Below, in pieces: positions 53,705 to 64,000 of a stretch of DNA of 64,000 nt. Below the pieces are notes generated by a model. It was not told where the DNA came from. It made no database searches and was given only the letters and a program-made list of their open reading frames with translations. The DNA lies in contig CATNEN010000025.1 of the NCBI GenBank assembly GCA_950097015.1, positions 4,441,001 through 4,505,000 of the forward strand, written 5' to 3'. Numbering within the stretch: position 1 is the stretch's first letter; each line of letters begins with the position of its first letter. The position numbers and the translations under genes are program-made. This stretch comes from Macrostomum hystrix. Taxonomy: Eukaryota > Platyhelminthes > Macrostomidae.

Positions 53705-56700
53705 AGAATCTCGACGCTGTCGATTCCTGATCCCAAATCCCTACTGCGATCTCGATGCTGTCGATTCCTGATCCCAAATCCCTACTGGGATCTCGATGCT
53801 GTCGATTCCTGATCCCAAATCCCTACTGCGAACTCGATGCTGTCGATTCCTGATCCCAAATCCCTACTGCGAACTCGATGCTGTCGATTCCTGATCCCAA
53901 ATCCCTACTGGGATCTCGATGCTGTCGATTCCTGATCCCAAATCCCTACTGGGATCTCGATGCTGTCGATTCCTGATCCCAAATCCATACTGGGATCTCG
54001 ATGCTGTCAACTCCTGATCCCAAATCCCTACTGGGATCTCGATGCTGTCGATTCCTGATCCCAAATCCCTACTGGGATCTCGATGCTGTCAACTCCTGAT
54101 CCCAAATCCATACTGGGATCTCGATGCTGTCGACTCCTGATCCCAAATCCCTACTGGGATCTCGATGCTGTCGATTCCTGATCCCAAATCCCTACTGGGA
54201 TCTCGATGCTGTCGATTCCTGATCCCAAATCCCTACTGCGATCTCGATGCTGTCGATTCCTGATCCCAAATCCCTACTGGGATCTCGATGCTGTCGATTC
54301 GTGATCCCAAATCCCTACTGGGATCTCGATGCTGTCGATTCCTGATCCCAAATCCCTACTGGGATCTCGATGCTGTCGATTCCTGATCCCAAATCCCTAC
54401 TGCGAACTCGATGCTGTCGATTCCTGATCCCAAATCCCTACTGCGAACTCGATGCTGTCGATTCCTGATCCCAAATCCCTACTGGGATCTCGATGCTGTC
54501 GATTCCTGATCCCAAATCCCTACTGGGATCTCGATGCTGTCGATTCCTGATCCCAAATCCATACTGGGATCTCGATGCTGTCAACTCCTGATCCCAAATC
54601 CCTACTGGGATCTCGATGCTGTCGATTCCTGATCCCAAATCCCTACTGGGATCTCGATGCTGTCAACTCCTGATCCCAATCCATACTGGGATCTCGATGC
54701 TGTCGACTCCTGATCCCAAATCCCTACTGGGATCTCGATGCTGTCGATTCCTGATCCCAAATCCCTACTGGGATCTCGATGCTGTCGATTCCTGATCCCA
54801 AATCCCTACTGCGATCTCGATGCTGTCGATTCCTGATCCCAAATCCCTACTGGGATCTCGATGCTGTCGATTCGTGATCCCAAATCCCTACTGGGATCTC
54901 GATGCTGTCGATTCCTGATCCCAAATCCCTACTGGGATCTCGATGCTGTCGATTCCTGATCCCAAATCCCTACTGCGAACTCGATGCTGTCGATTCCTGA
55001 TCCCAAATCCATACTGGGATCTCGATGCTGTCAACTCCTGATCCCAAATCCCTACTGGGATCTCGATGCTGTCGATTCCTGATCCCAAATCCCTACTGGG
55101 ATCTCGATGCTGTCAACTCCTGATCCCAAATCCATACTGGGATCTCGATGCTGTCGACTCCTGATCCCAAATCCCTACTGGGATCTCGATGCTGTCGATT
55201 CCTGATCCCAAATCCCTACTGGGATCTCGATGCTGTCGATTCCTGATCCCAAATCCCTACTGCGATCTCGATGCTGTCGATTCCTGATCCCAAATCCCTA
55301 CTGGGATCTCGATGCTGTCGATTCGTGATCCCAAATCCCTACTGGGATCTCGATGCTGTCGATTCCTGATCCCAAATCCCTACTGGGATCTCGATGCTGT
55401 CGATTCCTGATCCCAAATCCCTACTGGGATCTCGATGCTGTCAACTCCTGATCCCAAATCCCTACTGGGATCTCGATGCTGTCGATTCCTGATCCCAAAT
55501 CCCTACTGCGAACTCGATGCTGTCGATTCCTGATCCCAAATCCCTACTGCGAACTCGATGCTGTCGATTCCTGATCCCAAATCCCTACTGGGATCTCGAT
55601 GCTGTCGATTCCTGATCCCAAATCCCTACTGCGAACTCGATGCTGTCGATTCCTGATCCCAAATCCATACTGGGATCTCGATGCTGTCAACTCCTGATCC
55701 CAAATCCCTACTGGGATCTCGATGCTGTCGATTCCTGATCCCAAATCCCTACTGGGATCTCGATGCTGTCAACTCCTGATCCCAAATCCATACTGGGATC
55801 TCGATGCTGTCGACTCCTGATCCCAAATCCCTACTGGGATCTCGATGCTGTCGATTCCTGATCCCAAATCCCTACTGGGATCTCGATGCTGTCGATTCCT
55901 GATCCCAAATCCCTACTGCGATCTCGATGCTGTCGATTCCTGATCCCAAATCCCTACTGGGATCTCGATGCTGTCGATTCGTGATCCCAAATCCCTACTG
56001 GGATCTCGATGCTGTCGATTCCTGATCCCAAATCCCTACTGGGATCTCGATGCTGTCGATTCCTGATCCCAAATCCCTACTGCGAACTCGATGCTGTCGA
56101 TTCCTGATCCCAAATCCCTACTGCGAACTCGATGCTGTCGATTCCTGATCCCAAAATCCCTACTGGGATCTCGATGCTGTCGATTCCTGATCCCAAATCC
56201 CTACTGGGATCTCGATGCTGTCGATTCCTGATCCCAAATCCATACTGGGATCTCGATGCTGTCAACTCCTGATCCCAAATCCCTACTGGGATCTCGATGC
56301 TGTCGATTCCTGATCCCAAATCCCTACTGGGATCTCGATGCTGTCAACTCCTGATCCCAAATCCATACTGGGATCTCGATGCTGTCGACTCCTGATCCCA
56401 AATCCCTACTGGGATCTCGATGCTGTCGATTCCTGATCCCAAATCCCTACTGGGATCTCGATGCTGTCGATTCCTGATCCCAAATCCCTACTGCGATCTC
56501 GATGCTGTCGATTCCTGATCCCAAATCCCTACTGGGATCTCGATGCTGTCGATTCGTGATCCCAAATCCCTACTGGGATCTCGATGCTGTCGATTCCTGA
56601 TCCCAAATCCCTACTGGGATCTCGATGCTGTCGATTCCTGATCCCAAATCCCTACTGCGAACTCGATGCTGTCGATTCCTGATCCCAAATCCATACTGGG

Positions 56701-57925
56701 ATCTCGATGCTGTCAACTCCTGATCCCAAATCCCTACTGGGATCTCGATGCTGTCGATTCCTGATCCCAAATCCCTACTGGGATCTCGATGCTGTCAACT
56801 CCTGATCCCAAATCCATACTGGGATCTCGATGCTGTCGACTCCTGATCCCAAATCCCTACTGGGATCTCGATGCTGTCGATTCCTGATCCCAAATCCCTA
56901 CTGGGATCTCGATGCTGTCGATTCCTGATCCCAAATCCCTACTGCGATCTCGATGCTGTCGATTCCTGATCCCAAATCCCTACTGGGATCTCGATGCTGT
57001 CGATTCGTGATCCCAAATCCCTACTGGGATCTCGATGCTGTCGATTCCTGATCCCAAATCCCTACTGGGATCTCGATGCTGTCGATTCCTGATCCCAAAT
57101 CCCTACTGCGAACTCGATGCTGTCGATTCCTGATCCCAAATCCCTACTGCGAACTCGATGCTGTCGATTCCTGATCCCAAATCCCTACTGGGATCTCGAT
57201 GCTGTCGATTCCTGATCCCAAATCCCTACTGGGATCTCGATGCTGTCGATTCCTGATCCCAAATCCATACTGGGATCTCGATGCTGTCAACTCCTGATCC
57301 CAAATCCCTACTGGGATCTCGATGCTGTCGATTCCTGATCCCAAATCCCTACTGGGATCTCGATGCTGTCAACTCCTGATCCCAAATCCATACTGGGATC
57401 TCGATGCTGTCGACTCCTGATCCCAAATCCCTACTGGGATCTCGATGCTGTCGATTCCTGATCCCAAATCCCTACTGGGATCTCGATGCTGTCGATTCCT
57501 GATCCCAAATCCCTACTGCGATCTCGATGCTGTCGATTCCTGATCCCAAATCCCTACTGGGATCTCGATGCTGTCGATTCGTGATCCCAAATCCCTACTG
57601 GGATCTCGATGCTGTCGATTCCTGATCCCAAATCCCTACTGGGATCTCGATGCTGTCGATTCCTGATCCCAAATCCCTACTGCGAACTCGATGCTGTCGA
57701 TTCCTGATCCCAAATCCATACTGGGATCTCGATGCTGTCAACTCCTGATCCCAAATCCCTACTGGGATCTCGATGCTGTCAACTCCTGATCCCAAATCCC
57801 TACTGGGATCTCGATGCTGTCAACTCCTGATCCCAAATCCCTACTGGGATCTCGATGCTGTCGACTCCTGATCCCAAATCCCTACTGGGATCTCGATGCT
57901 ATCGATTCCTGATCCCCGATTCCTA
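53705..57925. repeat. Satellite, 41-bp unit, about 103 copies, higher-order structure
   Basis: Unit TCGATGCTGTCGATTCCTGA + TCCCAAATCCCTACTGGGATC. Variants (GCGATC, GCGAAC, CCATAC, CAACTCC, TTCGTGATC) recur in blocks: corresponding points lie at 53864, 54438, 54888, 55544, 56077, 56570, 57144 and 57595, with spacings mostly of 11, 12, 13, 14 or 16 units. Each unit holds the short inverted repeat GATCCC...GGGATC. Confidence 0.97.
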
Positions 57926-58421
57926 GAATCCCAAATTCGTGATAGTAGTTTCTAATTAACGGTTGCCATAGAAGCCTTTCAATCTCTATTGTCGCATTGT
58001 CAGTGCAGCTATTCCAGTAATTAGAGTTCAAGGGAACAGATACCTTACAAAGCAAGTTTTACATTTTTATAGCTTGATATTTTCCCATTCTAATCCCCTT
58101 ATAGAGTCTTTATTCTGAAGAAATTCTCCACTTGAAGCGGTTTTCTTGGCTTCAATATATATATACATTATACATTTACGTACAAACGTATACCTGGTCG
58201 CACAGCAGTCTCAACAATGCCAAAAAAGACTCGACAGACAAGAGCCATCAAAGTGGGCAGAGGAAAATTCGATAAGCAGCTTGCCCCCTTCCCATTCCCC
58301 ACTTCCCGGCAGCAACTTCTTCCGCTCAGCTGGAGATCTTCAACTACTTGAGCTTGATATGTGAGCACTGTGTCTCAGACTAAGCACTTGTTTAAAATGC
58401 TTTTAAATATCTATATCACTG
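57926..58421. other. Unique spacer, nothing recognised
   Basis: Separates the 41-bp satellite from the tetranucleotide array. Confidence 0.5.
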
Positions 58422-58434
58422 ACTTGCTTACTTG

Positions 58435-58465
<31 letters not shown>

Positions 58466-59066
58466 GCTTACTTGCTTCCTTACTTGCTTACTTATTGCTT
58501 ACTTACTTGCTTGCTTACTTACTTACTTGCTTACTTACTTACTTGCTTACTTGCTTACTTGCTTACTTACTTGCTTACTTACTTGCTTACTTACTTACTT
58601 GCTTACTTGCTTACTTGCTTACTTACTTGCTTGCTTAATTACTTGCTTACTTACTTGCTTACTTGCTTACTTACTTGCTTACTTACTTGCTTACTTGCTT
58701 ACTTGCTTACTTACTTGCTTACTTACTTGCTTACTTACTTACTTGCTTACTTGCTTACTTGCTTACTTACTTGCTTGCTTAATTACTTGCTTACTTACTT
58801 ACTTGCTTACTTGCTTACTTGCTTACTTACTTGCTTACTTACTTACTTGCTTCCTTACTTGCTTACTTACTTACTTACTTGCTTACTTACTTGCTTACTT
58901 GCTTACTTACTTGCTTACTTACTTACTTACTTGCTTACTTACTTGCTTACTTACTTACTTGCTTACTTGCTTACTTGCTTACTTACTTGCTTACTTACTT
59001 GCTTACTTACTTGCTTACTTACTTGCTTACTTACTTGCTTACTTACTTGCTTACTTACTTGCTTAC
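58422..59066. repeat. Tetranucleotide array (CTTA/CTTG)n
   Basis: About 160 CTTR units. CTTG and CTTA alternate in non-random larger motifs such as CTTGCTTACTTACTTA, with a duplicated block containing TTGCTTAATTAC (about 58630 and 58777). Frames within it encode Leu/Thr/Tyr/Cys/Ala runs and are artefacts. Confidence 0.97.
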
Positions 59067-60384
59067 ATATCCAACTTTTGTTTACTTCCAAGAGCAGCCA
59101 GTTTTTCAGTCCTAGAATGTCACCTTTACGGGGCAAAGTTGTCCAATTTTGAGCCGTAAAATTTCCATAATTTATTCTTGGACTATGCAGCCTCAGTTCT
59201 GCAAGCAACAGTTGAGATGAGGATCCGGGATGGAAGGGAGGCAGGAAGAAGCTCGAAGCGGCTAAATAAAATTATCCGCCCGAATTGACTGTCCCGCACA
59301 ATGAGAGAAAGAAGAGGCCGGGAAGGGGAGCAGGCGGGGGGCCAGGCAGAAGGAGGCGCTGACAGAGAGAGGAGAAGTTAGTTCAGAGGCAGCGGTCGGC
59401 TAATTGCTTTCTGCAAAGTCCCTCACGGCCCATCGCACACGAGGGCCGAGTCAGAGATGGAAAGACAGATAGAGAGAGAGAGAGCGAGGCCGAATCTCAT
59501 CTCTCTATTTCCGTGTTTCCGTGTTCGTGCGTTGTATGTGTTGTCAGCGATACCCTGACAATGCCGATGTCAGCTACTAAAGGTAGCAGTCAGGGAATGC
59601 ACATATATATTATGCGTTATATTTGCTATACTCGGTTCACCTACAAGCAGGGCATACCGCTAGGAATGGAACAGGGGGGGCGGTGGCAGGCAAGTTCTTC
59701 AGAAAGAAACTTTTTTTGCCTAACCATTTCTGCCTTTTGGGAGCGGACAGGAAGAGAAAATGGGAATAAAGAGGCCTTCCCATTTCCTCTATTCCCTTCC
59801 TCCACCATCTCCTCTCTCTGCAGTTCCTTAGCTAGCCTGACTGGCTGGTCTGGGAGATGATTTGAACAGCGGGGTCGCCAAGGGGACTACGCTAATCCAT
59901 TCACATTTGCACAGTCGCGCTACACTAACTAAAAGCCTGGATAGAATTTAAGGCTGGATAGAGGGAGCTGGGGTGTGCGGGGTACCGGTGGGGGCCGCAT
60001 TCCAGTTGAGGCACCAATGCCGACTGTACTTATTTCTGGTTTCTAGCCGGCTGACCGACCAACCAAACTAAACGCGGACCCACCCCCAGGCTTTGGTGAG
60101 TGGGGGTGGTGGCGCTGGTTCCCTCTTTGGTCCGACTGCTTCCACGCTCGGCTCCGCCCTCTCCCCCCCCCCCTACCCCCCGCTCCCTGTCCCGCCACCC
60201 CAGAAGAAGTGTTTCGCTAAAAGCCGGGCAAGGGGGCCTCTGAGTGTGCGCATATTTGAACTGTAACTGATTTCACACCGCGGTCCAAGCTGCGCAAGAA
60301 AGCCAGAACTAGCAGAGAGCTAGCAGACTAGAAAGCTAATTCAATTCCACTAGCCGCCATAACCAAAGCCAAGGTTACTGCACG
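59067..60384. promoter_or_regulatory. 5' flank and probable 5' UTR of the PKA regulatory subunit gene
   Basis: GA-rich and C-rich sequence. A strong pyrimidine tract (about 60160-60200, runs of 10 and 6 C) ends in ACCCCAG|AAGAAG at 60203, a likely 3' splice or trans-splice acceptor for a 5' UTR of about 180 nt. A GAGAGAGAGAGAG run lies at about 59470. No protein gene is convincing here. Confidence 0.4.
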
Positions 60385-61545
60385 ATGAGCGGCAAGAAGG
60401 TGGTGCAGATCCCTCCGGGCTTCAAGGACCTGCTGCAGGACTTCACTGTGGCCGTGCTCAAAGAGGCGCCGGACGATGTTGTTGATTTCGCCGTCGAGTA
60501 CTTCACAAGACTGCGCATGGAACGGCATCAGCAGCAGGAGGATGAAGCAGAAGCTGCCGCTGAGGCCGCCGAGGCAGACTCGGACGTCGATGACGAGCCG
60601 ATGCAGGCGCCGCCGCCGCGCCGCGGTCCCCGCCGAGTTGCAGTCGCCGGCGAGAGCTTCGATCCGGAGAAGGAGGACGATGAACCAGTTGAAGTGGTTG
60701 TGCATCAAAAGACGGAGGAGCAGCACCAGAGGCTCAGCGAGGCGGTCAAGCACATCCTGCTTTTCCGCTGTCTGGACGAGGACCAGATGCGTGACGTCAT
60801 CAACGCTATGTTCGAGCGGCGCTGCGAGCCGGGCGACAAGATCATCACCCAGGGCGAGGACGGCGACAATTTCTACGTTATCGAATCCGGCGTCTACGAT
60901 ATCTATGTACTGATCAACGGCCAGGACACCAAGGTCGGCCAGTACGACAACAAGGGCTCGTTTGGGGAGCTGGCGCTGATGTACAATGCGCCCAGGGCCG
61001 CCACAATCCAGTGCGCCTCGCCTGGCAGCATCTGGGCCATGGACCGGGACACCTTCCGCCGCCTGGTGCTGAAGAAGGCCTTCCAGAAGCGCGTCATGTA
61101 CGAGAACCTCATCGACTCCGTGCCGCTGCTGAAGGAGCTGGCGCCCTACGAGCGGATGAGCATCGCCGACGCGTTGAAGTCGCGCGTATACGAAGACGGC
61201 GATAGTATCATTGTGCAAGGCGACGTTGGCAATGAGATGTACTTTATTGAGGACGGCGAGGTGCGCATCACGCGCAAAACTCAGGACGGCAGCGGCGAAA
61301 TGGAGCTCTCCCGGCTGCACAAGGGCGGCTACTTCGGCGAGCTCGCCCTGCTGACCAAGCAGCCTCGGGCCGCCAACGTCTACGCCTGCGGCGGCCGCTG
61401 CAAGGTGGCCGTCCTGGACGTCGGCTCGTTTGAGCGCCTCCTCGGCCCCTGCCTGGACATCATGCGGCGATCCATTGACAGCTACCAGCAGCAGCTCACC
61501 AGCCTCTTTGGCAGCATGGAAGCTGTGCCGGATCTGCGGGCCTGA
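60385..61545 (+). CDS. cAMP-dependent protein kinase type II regulatory subunit, single coding exon
   Basis: 386 aa without introns. Residues 6-46 are the RIIa docking/dimerisation helix pair ([28 protein letters not shown]) that binds AKAPs. 48-80 is an acidic/Pro linker; 83-90 the inhibitor site RRVAVAGE followed by SFDPEKED, typical of RII. cAMP domain A is about 126-240 with its phosphate-binding cassette [14 protein letters not shown] (Glu195, Arg204). cAMP domain B is about 246-375 with [14 protein letters not shown] (Glu319, Arg328). All cAMP-contacting Glu/Arg are present, so it should bind two cAMP. The unusual point is Ala86 where RII proteins normally have the autophosphorylated Ser. 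Length and order are those of RII (about 380-420 aa). An intronless coding region raises the possibility of an old retrocopy, but the frame is intact. Confidence 0.96.
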   Translation: MSGKKVVQIPPGFKDLLQDFTVAVLKEAPDDVVDFAVEYFTRLRMERHQQQEDEAEAAAEAAEADSDVDDEPMQAPPPRRGPRRVAVAGESFDPEKEDDEPVEVVVHQKTEEQHQRLSEAVKHILLFRCLDEDQMRDVINAMFERRCEPGDKIITQGEDGDNFYVIESGVYDIYVLINGQDTKVGQYDNKGSFGELALMYNAPRAATIQCASPGSIWAMDRDTFRRLVLKKAFQKRVMYENLIDSVPLLKELAPYERMSIADALKSRVYEDGDSIIVQGDVGNEMYFIEDGEVRITRKTQDGSGEMELSRLHKGGYFGELALLTKQPRAANVYACGGRCKVAVLDVGSFERLLGPCLDIMRRSIDSYQQQLTSLFGSMEAVPDLRA

Positions 61546-61817
61546 ATAATGGAGCCACAGCCGCAGGAGGAGGACATTTGACGTCAATTTTAGCTGCTTT
61601 TCTATTCTAAGAGTGTCTTTAATCCACTTTCTCTGCTTTGTTCTAATGAAACCAGCATTACTCATCCCCATCCCTTTCCTACCTCACCATCTTCTCTGTC
61701 ACTTTTCTCTGCAATCTCGCAGTCTTCTTCACCGTTCTTCACTGCTAACACAAAGACTGCGATCTAGCCATGCTCCCAGTAACTAGAAAATAGTCTTTGT
61801 CTATTTTTTAAAATAGG

Positions 61818-61823
61818 AATAAA
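61818..61823 (+). promoter_or_regulatory. poly(A) signal AATAAA of the PKA-RII gene
   Basis: AATAAA about 270 bases after the stop codon. The 3' UTR also contains the octamer TGACGTCA at 61579-61586. Confidence 0.55.
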
Positions 61824-63469
61824 CTGGATCTGGGTGAACATGTTGACGCCTAGCTTTAAATCTACACGCGTTCCTACTTCCTGCTTTTGCGAGTGTTTGT
61901 TTGTTTGTCCGACTGTTTGTTTGGTTGTTTGTTTGTTTGTTTGTTTGTTTGGTTGTTTGTCTGGTTTTTAGCTTGCAGCCTATCTTCGGGTGGGACTCCC
62001 AGTAATTAGTAAATTATTGTGCATCAGTGAATATATTAATTTGCACTTTATTTTAACTAACAGCTAAATACATGTATTTCCTATAGACTATCAAGTTAAT
62101 TAATTCTGTATTTAAATAAACAATTAGAAAGACATAATATATTTGAAAAGCGCACCCTACTGTTGTAATTGCCTTTTCATAATCCAGTAGTAATGATTTA
62201 TTATATTTTTAATCAATAGGCGCACAATGTACTTTAACTCTATAATCACTATCCGCTAGTTGCAAAGCCATTCAAATCCTTTTCTACCTTGAAATAAATG
62301 ACAGGCGAGTCTTAGAGAAAAAGAGTGGATTCTTGCCACACGTGCCCTAAAAGAAAAATGACAATATAATGAATTACTAGACTCGCTTTTTCTTAAAGCT
62401 TTAGACCTCCCAAAGTGCTTATTATTATTTTATCTAGAGGTTAAAAGTGCATGCTCAGCGAACGAGTTTACTATTCTGTTATTCATTTTTTTGTAGAAAC
62501 GGTCGTTCAAATATAAATAAGTCTAAATTGTACTTTTGCCATATCGGATCTATAGAGTCTCAATGACAGCATCTGCTCACACTCATATTTGAGTTTCATT
62601 TGAGTTGTTTTTGTTCGCAAAAAAAAATTACTTGAGAAACTGTGAAAAATAAGGCCGTGAGGAAATAAGCTTTTGGACGAAAACTTTTCGGATACGGGCC
62701 TAATCCGAATGGCACTCCGCTAGATTAAGTTTGAGGGAAATGGGAAAAGGGAAATGGAAAGAGGAGAGGAGGGAAGGGAATACGCGCTTCCCCGTTTTGC
62801 CGTCCCAAGTAGATATGCGAAATGGGACTAATAAATATGGCTATATAGCATGAAGGCAGCCCTACTTACTGGCCAGCAACACACTGCCCCGGCCTCCTTA
62901 TCCCCTATTCCCCAGGAGAAAAAGGTGCCGCCCAAGGCTGTTCGGCCTAAATACCGTACCGTCCATCTGTCTGCGTCTGTCTATTTTGAGTTTAAATCAA
63001 TTCTTCTAGTAGGGGCGGTAGAGGCGGGCGTACAAAGGCAGACAGTACAGTCAGCCAGTCTCTTATCTGTGCGTGCTGGTGTGTGTGCAGTGTAAGTACA
63101 TTACACGAGTATTAAATGTACATGCGGCACTACCCGGCGCAGTTAAACATGGATATGCCTTGGTTTATAACTAATTAGCATCTTAGCCTCTTTCAGTCAT
63201 TAGTGAAAAAAGGAATCCAACGATTTACTACAGCAGCCCCCCGCTTCTTTCATTCGTCCTTGACGACATCATCGTCGATTTGTCTCTCTCCAACGCGGCC
63301 AGTCTTTGTCGCGGGACAGCCGCTGCTGCTTTCATGTTTAAACGACAGTTGCACAATGCAGTAGCTGACAAGCAGTGTTAACAGATAATACCAGAGTGGC
63401 TCTGAAAGGTGGCGAGTGATCAGACGGTAACTAGCTAGCTACCTATTCAATCTGTGATTAATTTCACTT
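61824..63469. other. Intergenic region, nothing recognised
   Basis: AT-rich. A (TTTG)n run with GGTTG interruptions lies at about 61896-61967. No convincing gene. Confidence 0.5.
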
Positions 63470-63473
63470 CATT

Positions 63474-63661
63474 TTGAGCGGTTAACGCGTCTGGCTCTCG
63501 CACCAAGGTCGATTCCGCGGCGAGGTCACATTCATTTGGATTAGGGGGCTTAACACAAATTAGGGCCAACCTTCATGGCACAGTGAGGGTGTACACTGCC
63601 TGACGATGAGAAAGTCAGGACAGATGTACACACCTGTGTGAGTGTGTGCCTGAGTACGGTA
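63474..63661 (+). mobile_element. SINE family A, 5' part
   Basis: AGCGGTTAACGCGTCTGGC, a B-box region shortened by an internal deletion (GGTCGATTCCGCGG), then GTACACTGCCTGACGATGAG. The 3' module is replaced by a SINE B piece. Confidence 0.75.
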
Positions 63662-63739
63662 TCTGTGTACTCAGCACAGCCGCAGCTACTGCACGGCGCA
63701 TCTGAAGGCTGCGTAAGGCTGTTCAGTCCATGGACTGAA
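63662..63739 (-). mobile_element. SINE family B, 3' fragment
   Basis: CACAGCCGCAGCTACTGCAC ... GCGCATCTGAAGGCTGCG ... GTTCAGTCCATGGACTG, in inverse to the reference copy at 48247. Confidence 0.75.
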
Positions 63740-63778
63740 ACTGAAACTGAACTGAAAAAATGCAGAATTCAGTGTCTT

Positions 63779-63968
63779 TTCCTGACTTTCTCAACGTCAG
63801 GCAGTGTACACTCTCACTGTGCCTTGGAGGTTGGCCCTCAAGGGCGCAAATTGCGCGACAAGCCACCAAGCCTTCTCGCCGTGGCTGCACCCCAAATAAA
63901 TGTGGCCTCGCCGCGGAATCGACCTTGGTGCGAGAAGCAAACGCGTTAACCGCTCTGCCACTCAGCCC
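63779..63968 (-). mobile_element. SINE family A, 5' half
   Basis: CCTGACTTTCTCAACGTCAG to the head GCAAACGCGTTAACCGCTCT-GCCACTCAG. It carries the same deletion at the B-box (GGAATCGACCTTGG) as the copy at 63474, which suggests the two arose from one another or from one subfamily. Confidence 0.8.
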
Positions 63969-64000
63969 CTATTATGTATGATAGATTAAGATTATTCTAT

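Noticed and set aside
59513-59860. 115-residue plus-strand frame upstream of PKA-RII
   Set aside because: No recognisable features; lies in GA/C-rich 5' flank and has no support beyond being open.
60328-61671. 447-residue minus-strand frame
   Set aside because: Shadow of the GC-rich PKA-RII coding region; no family similarity, and the plus-strand frame is unambiguous.

Overview
The window is animal nuclear DNA. The genes are spliced with GT-AG introns, have AATAAA signals and encode metazoan families: an Islet-type LIM-homeobox factor, a hedgehog acyltransferase, a RUSC-type RUN-domain protein, a type II PKA regulatory subunit and BK-channel beta-like membrane proteins. Very heavy minisatellite load, polyQ/polyA/polyG-rich coding exons, tRNA-derived SINEs and one candidate 31-nt intron suggest a lophotrochozoan. 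A free-living flatworm (Macrostomum-like) is my best guess, but the species cannot be fixed from sequence alone.

Layout. 0-9.2 kb: last exon of one BK-beta-like gene (456-737), a 41-bp minisatellite, a MITE-linked 30-bp minisatellite, then a complete two-exon BK-beta-like paralog (6992-8735) whose intron is full of SINE pieces. 9.4-14.3 kb: a 34-bp array with AATAAA in nearly every unit. 14.8-16.5 kb: a minus-strand two-exon gene with a possible degenerate KH-like domain; its intron holds one SINE inserted into another. 16.8-20.1 kb: 21-bp and 17/13-bp arrays. 20.8-28.2 kb: the islet gene on the minus strand, four coding exons, about 514 aa, with large arrays in intron 1. 28.6-30.0 kb: a 27-bp array in its 5' flank. 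30-37.9 kb: SINEs, a hAT-type MITE carrying a minisatellite, and a 132-bp-arm hairpin. 37.9-40.6 kb: hedgehog acyltransferase, six exons, 559 aa. 42.8-49.3 kb: RUSC-like gene, at least eight coding exons, about 1150 aa. 50.0-59.1 kb: 21-bp, 58-bp, 41-bp and tetranucleotide arrays. 60.4-61.5 kb: intronless PKA-RII coding region. 63.5-64 kb: SINE cluster.

Tandem arrays alone occupy roughly a third of the window. Exon chains were built by hand from splice sites, reading phase and recalled family sequences; the islet, HHAT and RUSC models all close in frame to a stop codon. The genes have no evident joint pathway. HHAT (hedgehog lipidation) and PKA (antagonist of hedgehog signalling in animals) are related only in general biology.

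Most interesting: an AG-free 1.6-kb pyrimidine-type array directly upstream of the islet LIM2 3' splice site; reciprocal nesting of two SINE families with visible target-site duplications; a MITE family that carries a minisatellite; a PKA-RII with Ala in place of the autophosphorylated Ser; a 31-nt candidate intron; and higher-order repeat structure in several arrays.
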